Made by a program: the position numbers and the translations under genes. Below are positions 22,063-33,380 of a stretch of DNA of 64,000 nucleotides, in pieces. Below the pieces are notes generated by a model. The model worked only from the letters and a program-made list of their open reading frames with translations, made no database searches and was not told where the DNA came from. Where the stretch lies: positions 3,782,001 to 3,846,000 of the forward strand of contig OY751494.1 in assembly GCA_963565915.1 (NCBI GenBank), in the 5' to 3' direction. The DNA is from Entoloma clypeatum (Eukaryota; Basidiomycota; Agaricomycetes; Agaricales; Entolomataceae). The first letter of the stretch is position 1; each line of letters begins with the position of its first letter.

Positions 22063-23883
22063 ATGGCTTCCTCGGTTCCCCGCCGCACTCATAGAAAACG
22101 GGGTTCTGTCCTTCACCTCTCATCCGATACAACAGCCACACTCCCCGAATACATCACCGTCGGAGGCTGGCACAGAGAGCACGACCTGCATTCCGACAGT
22201 CCCCCAGATTACCCCGATAGTGCGGAAGAGGCCGACGAAGACACAGACGCTGAGAACGACCCTTCATCCATTTACCTGCCACCACCACCACCATTACTCA
22301 CACCCCTTTTGCTTCATACTCCGTCGCCCCGGAAGGCAAGGAAATTCGTTTCCCATCGTCGGAAAAAGTCACAGGTGGCGGGTCCGAACCAAAACCTGGA
22401 TTCCCTGCTCGCCCGAAGTGTGCACGCGCTTGAGATGTCGAATACCCTCCTGCAGTCTTCTATGGCAACCCAGTCGAGTTTTTCCACCATCTTTGCAGCG
22501 GATTCACCCGTAGATCAGACATTGGAAGCCCGTGCGCGTGGACTGTCAATGCGGATACACAGCGCGGAAGCCACGCGTACGACTTGGGCGGAGGACCTGG
22601 ACGAGATAACTCGAGGTGTTGAGGGTTTGTTCGAAGACGAAGGGGGTGGATTCAACATCTCCAATAGACGTGCTGGACCTTCTTCGTATTCAGAACCGAG
22701 TATCAGCAGGAGCCTCCCCATCACAAGCCCACTATCGCGGACCCCAGCACAACGACAGCCTTCGGTGCTGGATCCTCGTAGCGATGCCAATTTTATCACC
22801 CTACCATCCTCTTCTCTCGGCCTTCTGACAGGGTCTTCTACGCACTTACCTTTTGAGGGATCCCAATTGGACCTCCACGGACTTCCTTTATCACCACGAT
22901 TGACTGATCGACCCCTGGAACCGTCTACTCCTGCCTACAACATGCTTGCTTCATTCGTGACACGCAAGTCATCATCCGGTCCATCAACTCCTTTCCTTCA
23001 GCGCTCCTTCCTGCCGAGACGTCGACACTCCCTCAACACAAGTCCGCCCGGTCGGCGCCGACCTTTCCAGTCTCAAAATTCACCCGAGAGCGTCAAAGCG
23101 AATGGTCCCACATCTACCTCATCACCAACGCCGAAACAATTCATAAGCTCTCTTCCTCAGCGTGCAATGACGCCCCCGACCGAAGAGTCCTCTGGCTTGT
23201 CGGACGGATGCCCTGCGAAACTCACAGTTCTCAGCCTGCGCAAGATCCTCGATGATCAGCCGCCTCCTACACCCCCCGAACCTCCCGACCGTCTCCTCCG
23301 TCCACCAGCCTTCCTCCCGCGCACGCCAGCAACGCTCGCCGAAGCGGGCACATCAACGACGACAGCCTCCGTCTCCCGCCTATTCACAAAATCGAAGCAC
23401 TCCTCTTCCACACGTTCGCCATCACCTCCTCGACATTCAGCGCTGAAGCAGTCCTCACCTGGGATATCACCGTCGCCGTCCACGTCGACCATTCCTGACT
23501 TGCTTGGCGCCGGTGTTGAAGCTATCAGGGCGTGGGGAGGGGGAGGATCAGGCAACATCTCGAGTGCGCCCGGGTCGGGTCGTTCGACGCCCAAGAGGAT
23601 CAGCTTCGCAGAGCTTCCGGAGTCATACGCTGGGTCGAAATCTGGAGGATCCTCGTCGAGGTTCAGAGATCTTCAGCAGAAAAAGAATAAGAAACGGAGG
23701 AAGGGGAAGGGGAAAGACAAGGAGGGGAGTGGTGAGAGTGAAAGTGACGTGGGATGGTGGTCGGGGTGGTTGGTAGGTACCGGCGCGATTATGAGGCAGG
23801 AGGAAAAGATGGAGGATCGATTGACGAGGCATTATTGGGGAGGGAGGATGGCGGGTGCTGGGTTCGATGATTGGCCAGTATGA
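22063..23883 (+). CDS. Low-complexity protein of about 606 aa, function unknown
   Basis: An intronless open frame. The likely start is MASSVPRRTHRKRG at 22063; the frame is open further upstream, but that part reads like non-coding sequence. The protein is rich in Ser, Pro, Thr and Arg and mostly disordered. It has an acidic stretch (DSAEEADEDTDAENDPS), a helical segment with LDSLLARSVHALEMSNTLLQ, many SP/TP sites, and a Lys-rich patch (QQKKNKKRRKGKGKDKEG). The C-terminal end looks most constrained: VGWWSGWLVGTGAIMRQEEK, then RLTRHYWGGRMAGAG-FDDWPV. I do not recognise a domain. The many SP sites suggest phosphorylation, but this is inference. Confidence 0.65.
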   Translation: MASSVPRRTHRKRGSVLHLSSDTTATLPEYITVGGWHREHDLHSDSPPDYPDSAEEADEDTDAENDPSSIYLPPPPPLLTPLLLHTPSPRKARKFVSHRRKKSQVAGPNQNLDSLLARSVHALEMSNTLLQSSMATQSSFSTIFAADSPVDQTLEARARGLSMRIHSAEATRTTWAEDLDEITRGVEGLFEDEGGGFNISNRRAGPSSYSEPSISRSLPITSPLSRTPAQRQPSVLDPRSDANFITLPSSSLGLLTGSSTHLPFEGSQLDLHGLPLSPRLTDRPLEPSTPAYNMLASFVTRKSSSGPSTPFLQRSFLPRRRHSLNTSPPGRRRPFQSQNSPESVKANGPTSTSSPTPKQFISSLPQRAMTPPTEESSGLSDGCPAKLTVLSLRKILDDQPPPTPPEPPDRLLRPPAFLPRTPATLAEAGTSTTTASVSRLFTKSKHSSSTRSPSPPRHSALKQSSPGISPSPSTSTIPDLLGAGVEAIRAWGGGGSGNISSAPGSGRSTPKRISFAELPESYAGSKSGGSSSRFRDLQQKKNKKRRKGKGKDKEGSGESESDVGWWSGWLVGTGAIMRQEEKMEDRLTRHYWGGRMAGAGFDDWPV

Positions 23884-24039
23884 GCGCGACCTGTAACGTC
23901 TACGACGACCTACCACGAGAGCACTTGTAGTAATTATATCACTGTCCTTTGTGTATCTCTCTATCTTTGTTCAGACATTGTTATATTATTCCATGGGAAC
24001 AGCATAAAAAGCATAGACACAGACATTGCATAGTATCTG

Positions 24040-24888
24040 CTACAAAAGTGACAGTCCATAAACCGCAACAACCCCTCCAATAAACCCCGCCAGAATCAGC
24101 TGCAGAAAGGTTGCCATGCGCGGGCCCTCCACCTTGAGATCTCCTACCACACCTGGCATCACGCCTCGAGGCCTTTTCTGGGCATCCACGATCTCGTTCA
24201 CAACGTCGCTGTCCCGTCCTAAAACCATCCACCATGAATGCTCCTTCTTCACCCGACTTCCTCCGCCAGGCGAGACTGTGGGTATGTGAATCAGCCCAGT
24301 ATGAACGCCGCGTTTGGCGGCGGCTTCTTGAACGCGCAAGGCGGCGTCTTCATCACCGCGTGGTGTCCCAACGACGCGCACGACGCGTGGATCCGCCAAA
24401 GCGACACGGTCGACCAACCGCGACGAAAACGACGCTTCTTCGGCTTTCGTCACATCACCGTCACTGGCGTGTATCGTGTGCCCATCGTCATCCACGAGAA
24501 CGGTTGACACGAACGACGCGCCACCAGGCGCCCGCCCGCGAGTGTGCCTCGCCGCCTCTTGAGCAGAATCCCTAGAAGGCAGCACGATAGGTTCAGGTTC
24601 CTCCCAATTGGGATTCCGCCTGTGCCATGGCCCAGATTCCGGAAACTCGAAAGGAGGGGGAAAGGCCGCTAAAGACGGGTGGAACTGAGGAGGTGACCTC
24701 GAGACGGCGTTTTTGACGGACTTTGATGGAGAGGCTTCACGGGGCGGTGTGGGCGGAGGCGATGCGAGGGAAGGAGATGAGCTCACTCGCTCCTTGAATT
24801 GCTTTGTTGGGCAAATTGGGTATCCATCATGGCGCCTGTGGCCTGCCATAGGTGCGCCACAGGTGTGACAATGAGGGCGCTTTCGCAT
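24040..24888 (-). CDS. Tail-anchored protein with an N-terminal Cys-pair motif, function unknown
   Basis: This is a single exon of about 282 aa. From Met 24888: MRKRPHCHTCGAPMAGHRR, then DGYPICP, which looks like a small zinc-binding knuckle (CxxC plus a later Cys). A Pro-rich region follows, then PNWEEPEPIVLPSRDSAQEA, then a segment of mixed character with RVVRVVGTPRGDEDAALRVQ and GLIHIPTVSPGGGS. The last 22 residues (LQLILAGFIGGVVAVYGLSL) form one hydrophobic helix at the extreme C-terminus, as in tail-anchored membrane proteins. I do not recognise the family. Location in the ER or mitochondrial outer membrane would follow if the anchor is real. Confidence 0.6.
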   Translation of the reverse strand: MRKRPHCHTCGAPMAGHRRHDGYPICPTKQFKERVSSSPSLASPPPTPPREASPSKSVKNAVSRSPPQFHPSLAAFPPPFEFPESGPWHRRNPNWEEPEPIVLPSRDSAQEAARHTRGRAPGGASFVSTVLVDDDGHTIHASDGDVTKAEEASFSSRLVDRVALADPRVVRVVGTPRGDEDAALRVQEAAAKRGVHTGLIHIPTVSPGGGSRVKKEHSWWMVLGRDSDVVNEIVDAQKRPRGVMPGVVGDLKVEGPRMATFLQLILAGFIGGVVAVYGLSLL

Positions 24889-25126
24889 TGTGAGACTGGG
24901 TATCATCTGGGAGCGGGAGATCAGTATGAGTGGATGAGATGGACATGTTGCACAGGGGCCGGACCTGGGAGTACAGTAGCAGTCGCGAGGACACAGCGAT
25001 CACTCGACATCAATTTCTTTTGTATCCATGGCTGCAACAAGGGCCATCGTTGAAAGCGAGAACAAGCATCGCCTTTGTGGACAAAAAAGGTTAATTTGTA
25101 ATCAAATACATGGTATAAAATATTTA

Positions 25127-28087
25127 TTATGTCGTGTGAGCTTGCATGATCAACAAACTCGCAGGCGTCCTCGTCGCAATCAGCGCCGCTCCGACGTCTC
25201 CCAAAGTTTTGGGTACCGATGACCCAAGTGATGATCCGCTCTCAGAAATAATCTCCCCCAGTTCAGCCTTGTGTGACGCAACAGCCAGCCTCCTCGATCT
25301 GCCACTGACAACGATCACAGACGTCGTCTGCTCATTCTCCTTCGGCACAAGTTTCATAAGGGCATGCAGCGGTTTGGCGGACGCGCGTGTGCTGAACGCG
25401 ATCCTTGACAGGGCCGAAGCGGTCTCGGAGTCGAAAGAGGCTCGCGAAGCCGTGTACCGGCTCCATATGATGTTGTCCGCCGATTCAGACGCCAGCCGTG
25501 TCTCTGTGTTATGTTGCCCGTATACCGTATCCGCAGCAGCGATAGACTAAACCGTTCTATCAGAGGCGGTCAAAAAAAAAAATCATTTGAAAAATTACCT
25601 GGGGAAGAATGACAGGCAGCGGTGTATTTGATGGCTCTGACTCCTTCCCGTCGTCCCGAGAGGTTGATGGAGTTAGTTCATCATTCTTCTGGATCCTGAT
25701 GACAGTCGCTTGCACAGTGGAGTTGCGGCAAAGTTGTACAACAAAGGAGAGTGCCAGACGGTCATCGGGACCACCGAAAAATGGAAGAAAGAGATGCTGA
25801 GTAGCGCTGACGCGGCTGCTCTCTGCATAGGGAGCGGTGTGGCCACTGTCGACAAACAAAGCAACGTTCGTCGAGGCAAGCGCAAAAACCCTGCGAATAA
25901 ATTCAGAATATACGACAGCACCCGTCTGGTTCTGTGTCGCCGCCGTCTTATGGGAAGTCCCGTCAAATGGATTTCCGCTGTGGTTCGTTCCATCTTCCCC
26001 GGATGGTGCAGCCCTTGACCATGGGAGTATAACCATCTGAGATCTGCAGTCTTCAACATGCCGGGAGATGGCGGAGGTGAACTCGTCATGACCAACAACA
26101 GAAAGCGTGGCAGAGACAACGAGGCGATTGAGAAATCCGAAGGTCTTATATACGGCGATGACCGGATCAGTGTTAGCCAGTGTTTCAGCAACTTGAGACT
26201 TGAGGACAGCAGAGGTTCGACTCGTAAGTTCGATAAGACGGAGAGCATGAATGGAGATTGAGGAATGATGAGGAGTCACGGCAGGTCTTTCTGACTTCTC
26301 GTCAATGGAAGGCAAAATCGACGCTCGCGAGGACGCATTATGATGGGTATGGAGAAGCTGCGAAATCGTCATGGCAGCTGGGAGTTGCTCGATTTTGTCC
26401 AGTACCACCGTAAACCTTGTCTTTGTCTCGTCATCGGATGATGTCGGGCCGGTCCCGGTTTCTGCAAGGTGGCGGGAACCTTGGCGCGTATGATATTGAT
26501 GAGGGTAGAATAGGAGTGTGAGGGGAGTTGTGATGAACGTCAAGATGACCGCATGTACCACGAACATCGAGAATGTCCGGGTGTCCAAAATTCCGGCTTG
26601 TAGACCAATGTTGAGTACGATCAATTCGACAAGCCTAAAACAATATTCACAACTGAGAGACGAGCCATTGAAAGAGTAGATAAAAACTGACCCCTTGCAA
26701 CTCATGAGAGAACCGATAGCTCCGGATTCGCGCCAATTGAAGCCATTTGCGGTGGCAGTTGCGAAGCAAGAGATGAACTTGGATGAGAATGAGACAAGAC
26801 ACAGAAGGGCAGTATACCCCCATGCTTTTCCACTGTCCATAGATCCGAGGTTGGTTCTGAGACCAGAAAGGGCGAAATACTAATCGGGCAGATATGTCAG
26901 CGATTCCCATTTGAGATACCAATAGTTTACTCACAATGGGCAACAGCAAGAGAGTGACGATATCCTCCAATTTTTCCACCATCGCAATAGCATAGCCATT
27001 GTCATGAGGGATAATGAGTCCAGCCAAAAACCCACCTGTAGTGAGGGGCTCAGACTCCCGTCAACCATATTCTCAACCATATATAGGGCTCACCAAAAAC
27101 CGCATGGATACCGATGATATCTGTGAAAAATGATGCAGTGAGGACGAGGATCAGAGTGATAGTCATCATCCCGGCTGTCGGAGAGCCTTGCTCCAAACTA
27201 CCCGAATGCTTGGCGGTCCAATAGTATGCCCAACGTACAGGATACATGAAGAAGATAACAAAGCCCGTAGCAGCCAGAAGAACATAGAGGGCCGTAAGTC
27301 CATTGGAGGCATTGACAAGAGCAACGGTCAATGCTAGAAGGATCCAACCCACAACGTCATTCCCGACACCAGCGGCAAGAGTGACAACACCAACGGTGGT
27401 ATCTAAAAGCTTCAGGGCGGAGAGAATGCGACATAAGACGGGGAATGCAGTGATTCCAACCGCCACGGCAGTGAACAGCAAGAAATAGCCAAAATTGGTA
27501 GCTGGACTAGCAAATTCTTTATAGATGGCAACACCGAGAGCTGCCCCAAGCCCGAGAGGTATGATCAAACCTGCAATCGAGATTGTGGTAGCGGCAAATG
27601 CGTTCCGCCTGATGATCTTGGTGTCGATTTCGAGACCGACGAGGAAAAGGAAGAGAATTAAACCGATGGTGCTGGTGAGGTTGAGGTTGGGGAGGGATGC
27701 AGGAGGAAATACGGCGTTCTGGAATCCAGGGATGCGCCCGAAAACTGAGGGTCCCAGTAATATTCCTCCTATGACTTCTGCGATGACACGAGGCTGGCGC
27801 ATACGGTTGAAGAAGATCGAGAGGAACTGGCTCATGGCGATGATGATAACTGGAGGCAGCTTGTGGTTAACAGGGACAGAACGGTCAGAAAAAGAAGGAC
27901 TGACTAGCTTGGATGACCCATAGTGGGAAGGGATCTGAAGCATTGTACGCTGAGGGATTCGCACCTGAAATGACACCTCCCTAAGAAAGCGTGAGATGGA
28001 AGGAGGATAAGAAAAAGTAGAAAAACAGACCTGCTCTGCTGCTTTTCTGGCTGCAAGATGGACGACATGGTCAGAAAACTCACCCAT
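25127..28087 (-). CDS. KHA1: K+/H+ antiporter, CPA2 family (Kha1 type)
   Basis: A cation/proton exchanger expected in an internal (Golgi or vacuolar) membrane. The probable start is MGEFSDHVV at 28087. After an intron it reads GGVISGANPSAYNASDPFPL-WVIQA, then the transmembrane core: MRQPRVIAEVIGGILLGPSV, GLILFLFLVGLEIDTKIIRR, FPVLCRILSALKLLDTTVGV and TLAAGVGNDVVGWILLALTV. Further exons give AGLIIPHDNGYAIAMVEKLE and GLVELIVLNIGLQAGILDTR. The long cytosolic C-terminus includes FTVVLDKIEQLPAAMTISQL and ends KTLGDVGAALIATRTPASLL-IMQAHTT. Exons connect through short GT..AG introns. An upstream in-frame Met near 28153 is possible. A plus-strand ORF at 25146-25550 is the antisense shadow of the last exon. 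Confidence 0.88.
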
Positions 28088-28237
28088 GACTGCGCGGGGG
28101 GGCAGGAAAGGGGAGAAATGTCTTGTCTCCACTACATATATCATATGAAACATAGCCAAGCTCAGGAACCATCATGTGTTGGTGCTACTAAAGATACATG
28201 TTCAAGGAGAGGTATGGTCATGAACATATCAACCAAG

Positions 28238-28886
28238 CTACGAATCAGAACTGCAACCGCGACATCCTGAACACAATTCAGGGATGATTTCAGGAACCGC
28301 AAAGTTTGGATGGCGCACCACAATGTACACATTCTACAACCGTTCCACTTCGCACCTGAGCCTTGGGAACCCGGCAAATACACGTAGAGCCTTGGTAGTT
28401 CATATCCTGCAAGTGTATATGGGTTCGAAAGGCGAGGCTCGCTGCGAAAATCAACCCACCCTGGTCTGAATGCACCGCAAACAGCAGAGCTTCTCATACC
28501 CAGTCTTCTTCCATTTGGCAATAAGACTGTTTTTGGATTAATTCGTGTATGCAGGAAGGAGTGGTAGACACACTTGGCGTCCGCGTAGCCCTCCTTGAGC
28601 AGCCAGTCATACAGCTCCCTCGAGATGGCCTCGCGCTTGTAATAAAGTTCATAAATGTATCGCGACCGTGTGTGTGATATCCGCATGATAGGCCACAGAG
28701 ACTCTGCTTTTCGTTTGCCTTCGTGGGACTCATTCTCAGCATCTCTCATTTTCTTTGCATAGTCCTCGAGGATCTGGAAGGAGGTCGGCAAGGAGTACGT
28801 GGTAAACTCAAGCGACAACATACAGATTCAATGTCCTCGAATCCCTGCGGTGGTTTCTTGGTCCTCGTGGTGCGAATCTTGGGCAT
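28238..28886 (-). CDS. BUD31: Pre-mRNA splicing factor BUD31 (G10/Cwc14)
   Basis: A small, very conserved spliceosome protein with zinc clusters. The start at 28886 gives [21 protein letters not shown]. After an intron come [80 protein letters not shown] and [20 protein letters not shown]. The tail depends on a 52-nt intron (28267-28318): spliced, the protein ends [15 protein letters not shown], the family form. Unspliced it would end [10 protein letters not shown] at 28290. It is transcribed divergently from the REEP gene (211 bp between start codons). Confidence 0.93.
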
Positions 28887-29097
28887 GGGTATGAGGAAAG
28901 GAATAGGGATTACATAATCCTACCTCAAGTTGCCCACCTCCTCTGTGTCATCGTTCACCCATTTGCTATCCAAATCGCGCCTCATGCTCTTCGTGCTTTC
29001 GGTCTGCAACTTACTGCTCCTATAATACGCGTAAAGAAAAACTCGAATCCACCAATTTGTTCATCTCTCCGGTAGAAAGAACTATCCTTTGTCAACC

Positions 29098-30960
29098 ATG
29101 CCGCTCGTCGTTTCAGCCCTTCGCCTAATGATGCTATTTCTCAATGTCTACGACTCATACAAGACCCTGAAACCGCCACCGCCATCAAGGCGAAATGGGG
29201 GACAGCCAAGTCAACGCGCCCTATCTCAAAGAAAACGGGATATGAAGGGTTGTCTAGCGGTGTGGATCGTCTGGGTAAGTTCGGGCTTCTTGATGAAATC
29301 ATCAAACCTATAAAATCTCTTCCAAGTGCTGCTTCATAAAGTACGAAAGAATGGCTGAAGTTGTAATCAGCTTGTTCGTGCCATTTTACGATGAGTTCAA
29401 ATCCATGGTCTTGCTTTTTCTCATTTTTACGCGAGCGAGGGTATGCAGCCAGTGCCTTTTTTTTTCTTATCTTTGATTCTGATCTGGAGTTTCCAGGGCG
29501 CCGAACCCATATTTTTGCACGTTCTACGCCCACTCCTCAAACCATATACGCCTACACTTGACCTATTACTCGACTTTGTCCGCATGATTGGCGATATTCT
29601 GTGTACAATGGTCAAGATTCCTGTCAACTTCGCCTTGACGTGGTGGCGGAGCCTTGGGTTCTGCGCTGACGGGGTTGTGGAATCAGACGCCGATGGGAGT
29701 CGAGAGTCAGACGAAGGGACCTCCTCATTTCTTTCCCACAACAAACACGCCCCGATACAAGTCCCGCTCTTCCAAGAGAAACAACCCGACCGAAATACCA
29801 GAACTAGTCAGCCTGCACCTTCCAACAACACTGCACCGACGTTACGAACTCATCAGATATGGTATCCTCCACCTTCCTCATACTCTGACGACGAGCATGA
29901 TGCGACACCACGACCTGTGAATGGAGCTGCAGACCCCCCGGCGGTTCAAAGTGATATCGCCTCCGTGTCAGAAGAAGTCATGCGAGAACAGGAGGCATGG
30001 AGGCAATACCCGGCATTTCCGTCTGCTTACCCCCCTACTCCCATGATCTACTCAGTATCAGGACTACCCACAACCACAGGAACGGTTCCTCCACCTATAT
30101 TACCTCCTGTTCTGGAAGACTCTTCTCAACAGGATTTTAGAGGGTCGCTCTTGCCTCCAAGAAAGCATCTGAACCCTAGCTTGAGCGACGAATATACTCC
30201 CAGGGTTCAGAGCAATGATTCGGAAGACATGTCTGTAGATTCGGACAGCGAGGAAGGCGAAGACGAAGACGAAGACGATTTCAATGTTACCCTTAAAACT
30301 CCGATGCCACGTTCCGATGTGGGGACCCTCATTCAGCTCGATCGCGAAACCTCGAGAGCTACTTCTATAAGCAGTCGGTCGACAACATTGTCCACGACCG
30401 ACAACGAATCGTCTTTGCGAACTCAGTCATCCTCCGAGTCGTTGTCATCCGCTGCCATGTCTCTCCCAGACTTAACTTCCCCTTTGGGAAAGAAAAGACC
30501 GCTTCCCTCAGATAGCACGATCAGAGCGAAGCGCACATCGCGGTTGTTGGAGCCTTCTCAGACGAGCAGGGTCACTGCCACCAAGTCAGTCGACGCAGTA
30601 TTTCAACATTCTAATGACGGGGATTCCGAGTCCAAGACCAGTTCCACCGATTTGGACAGTAATCAGAAGCCAGCACATCCAAAGCGGCGGAAAATCGTTG
30701 CCCCGCCAGTGCGGCCGACACGTCCTCAGGCAACACGCCACGCGACTGTGTTGTCCAACACTCAGATTAACGCCTTCGACGTCCAAACTTATTCTCGTGG
30801 ACACAAGGAATTGATTGAAGGTAAAAATCACAGTACTGGTCCTAACGGCTCGTCGCAGATTCGCCCGAAATCTTCTAAAACTTCTATTCGACCTGGAGTA
30901 ACACTTAAGCCACGGCCACTATCTCAAAGAGCAAAACAAGGAGAAAATATGAGTGGGTGA
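29098..30960 (+). CDS. TB2/DP1/HVA22 (REEP) family protein with a long disordered tail
   Basis: REEP/Yop1-type proteins shape tubular ER membranes. The start ATG at 29098 gives MPLVVSALRLMMLFLNVYDS-YKTLKPP. After short introns come CCFIKYERMAEVVISLFVPF, YDEFKSMVLLFLIFTRAR and GAEPIFLHVLRPLLKPYTPT, the REEP hairpin region. This domain covers roughly the first 170 residues. The remaining 400 residues are Ser/Pro/Thr-rich and disordered, with an acidic stretch (SVDSDSEEGEDEDEDDFN) and a basic KRRKIVAPP patch. Such long tails are common in basidiomycete REEP proteins. It ends near 30960 in RAKQGENMSG. Confidence 0.85.
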
Positions 30961-31156
30961 CACCCCGACAGCTATAACGACTCAGATCTTTCACATTTGT
31001 ATATCATGTCGACTTCCTTTCCACGAGCTTCACCCACTATCCATGTTGTGTATTTTAGACGAATAACCTCCGCTGCCTCTCCCACGAAATAAATTGATAT
31101 ATCTTCGGCCACTTGAAGCAATGGTATGAACTTTCAAATCAAGCCTTGAGGATGCC

Positions 31157-32443
31157 ATGCCAATTCAAGCTTACGGAGGTGAAGGGGAAACACCCTGGGG
31201 TTTCCGCTGGGTATCATCCTCATAATTGGATCGACATGCTCACAGGCTGTACATGTGGGGCCACGAACCCTAGATCGGTGGTAGCGAGTCCTTTCTAATT
31301 CAGCGTATTCAATTCAAATTGAAAACATCTTTAGTGGTACTTACCCCAGCTATCAGTCGTTGTTTACCGCCATGCTCCAAGTTTTGGCTGACCTTCCTTG
31401 TTTATCTTATCGCCGGGTGGGTGATTCACCACCGTCTGTACAGGCATCACATCTGCTCGAGAGCATCTCTCATTATTCGTTATCCATTCCGTCCGTCGCA
31501 AATCCGCTATATGTTCCCGGTGGCTGATTCTTCCCGTTCCTCGCTTCGTCCCACTTGAGAGCCAAATATCACAGGAAATCTCGATGGCAGGTGCTTCTGA
31601 ACGTATGTAGTTAGCAGCCTACCTGGATCCTTGGAGCAGTGCCGGACCGACCGTATCATTGAACTAAGGCGTTACTTGGCCATTACAATCACGTCCGTGG
31701 CAGCTGATTATACGTACTAACATCAGCCCACACATCGGTCAGGGCCACCTTTCGGTCACCTCCAATATCTCCCTCAAACTAGGGTAAAGTAAGCTCAAAC
31801 TTTTTCTATGGCCTAAAGTACATTCCTTTAGTCCATTCTGCATGTAATTTGTGTCTAGAACAGAGCCTCCAACGAGGTCGAATTGAGGCCACTTGTCACG
31901 CTGGCCGACAGATGCCGCATCGGAGCTTGAAACAGATCCTGAGTGTGTTGCGTCGATTAACCCATGTTGCTATCTCATGCGGCATGCCTGCTGAACGCCG
32001 GGGTACAACACGTCAGAGAGATCGACGCTCCAACGATCCAACATATAATGTCCGATCTGGTGACCCGCATCGATGAGAAGTTTGATTCCGATACCAACCT
32101 CAAAACAAACCCACGCTTCACGGCACTCTTCGAGAAGTCTCGTACCAGCACCCGCCCTTCACGAGCCGCCATGGATGGTGCTACAGTCAGCGAGGAACTC
32201 GAGAATGCTACTGCTAGCGGCAGCAATCAAGGCGACAGAACGGCATCCGTTAGTACTCTTTCTCCACAAATGCCGTGTCCTCCAAGCATGCCATCCAGCA
32301 TTCAAACTCGGTCTGTGAACCATCCATTCCACCCCAATTCACATACTGTCTACTCATATTATCAATATCCCCTCAACCCCCATTATCCTCAACATCCCAA
32401 TGCACAGTTCCGACAGCCTTATAATTTCCATCAGCCAAATTGA
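31157..32443 (+). CDS. Probable spliced gene, product unknown (tentative model)
   Basis: Several short stretches read as coding when joined by GT..AG introns. 31157-31210 gives MPIQAYGGEGETPWGFRW. 31246-31280 gives AVHVGPRTLDR. 31335-31519 gives GTYPSYQSLFTAMLQVLADL and SPPSVQASHLLESISHYSLS-IPSVANPLYVP. 31615-31653 gives AYLDPWSSAGPT. A following exon gives LIIRTNISPHIGQGHLSVTS. The last part reads EIDAPTIQHIMSDLVTRIDE-KFD and ends in a Pro/Tyr/His/Asn-rich tail (stop 32441-32443). Between about 31790 and 32010 I could not find one consistent frame, and the first intron would be only 35 nt. The gene may be degenerate or my model wrong. No domain is recognised. Confidence 0.35.
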
Positions 32444-32773
32444 CCCCCTCGTAATTCAGCAAGCTGCCTTGCATTCTATCAACTATATAATCCATATCTA
32501 TATATTCTCCGTTATATCACCATTCTAATCTAGTAATGTACAGACATAGCCGCGAATCGAATACTTGGTTGTCGTTGCGCCAAAGCTTGCGTCGTTTGGG
32601 CACTGCGGAATTCGAATTTTGACCTTTTCGGGAGTGTGACATACTGTGACTGACCGAAAGGTGGCCTGACCGATGTGTGGGCTGATGTTAGTACTTAGTG
32701 GAAGAAGTCCTTCGATGATCATAATGGCCCATCAAATAAGGACAAACATTATCCTCCTCCCGCCCTCGTTAAA

Positions 32774-33219
32774 ATGCCAGTTCCTTGGGAAGCTCTCATT
32801 CCATTTGGTATGCACTGCCCAATATCCATCATATCCATCATTCGGATTGAATCGCAATGACACGGCAACTAACAATATCTGACTAAGGTCTCCTCACCGC
32901 CATGTTCGGAGCTGCCGGAACACTTCTCAACGTGTCTACAAGAGCGCAGAACCTAGGCAAGGTGCATGTCGCGTGATGTTTGTCGCAAAACATACTGCTG
33001 AATATCAACTCACAGCCTGCACGGTATAACATCGATCATTGGGAGGAAATGATGATGAGGAGGGACGAACGGTTGACGGGTCACAAACGAGGTCAAAGGG
33101 TACGTTCATTACTCATGTCTGGTACGCTTGTCTTACAGTTCCTGCTTTCTCAGAGTGACCCAGTTCCTCCTCCTGGTTTCGATACCAATAGCATTTGGTA
33201 CACCGAGCGGATTTACTAA
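32774..33219 (+). CDS. NDUFA1: NADH:ubiquinone oxidoreductase subunit NDUFA1 (MWFE)
   Basis: A small membrane subunit of mitochondrial complex I. Four exons: MPVPWEALIPFG (32774-32807), then from 32888 LLTAMFGAAGTLLNVSTRAQ-NLGK, then PARYNIDHWEEMMMRRDERL-TGHKRGQR, then SDPVPPPGFDTNSIWYTERI-Y. The single hydrophobic N-terminal helix followed by the DxW(D/E)xMMMxRDxRLTGH block is the family pattern. No separate cleaved presequence is expected. The gene is convergent with the lipoate ligase gene (161 bp between stops). Confidence 0.88.
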
Positions 33220-33380
33220 ATTCGGGTCCTCCGCCAACTGGTGTAAAATTCTAAATCATAGATATCGCGGTCCCGAGTGCCCACACGTCCTGCATGAGTT
33301 CATTTAAATGTTGGCGCATCTTTCAGTCCAAGGCATGCTCCGTCTCTTCAGGAATAGCCTCTTGGTGGATCAGATCAACA

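Noticed and set aside
25146..25550. 134-codon plus-strand frame
   Set aside because: Antisense to the last exon of the K+/H+ antiporter, which ends in a family-typical sequence.
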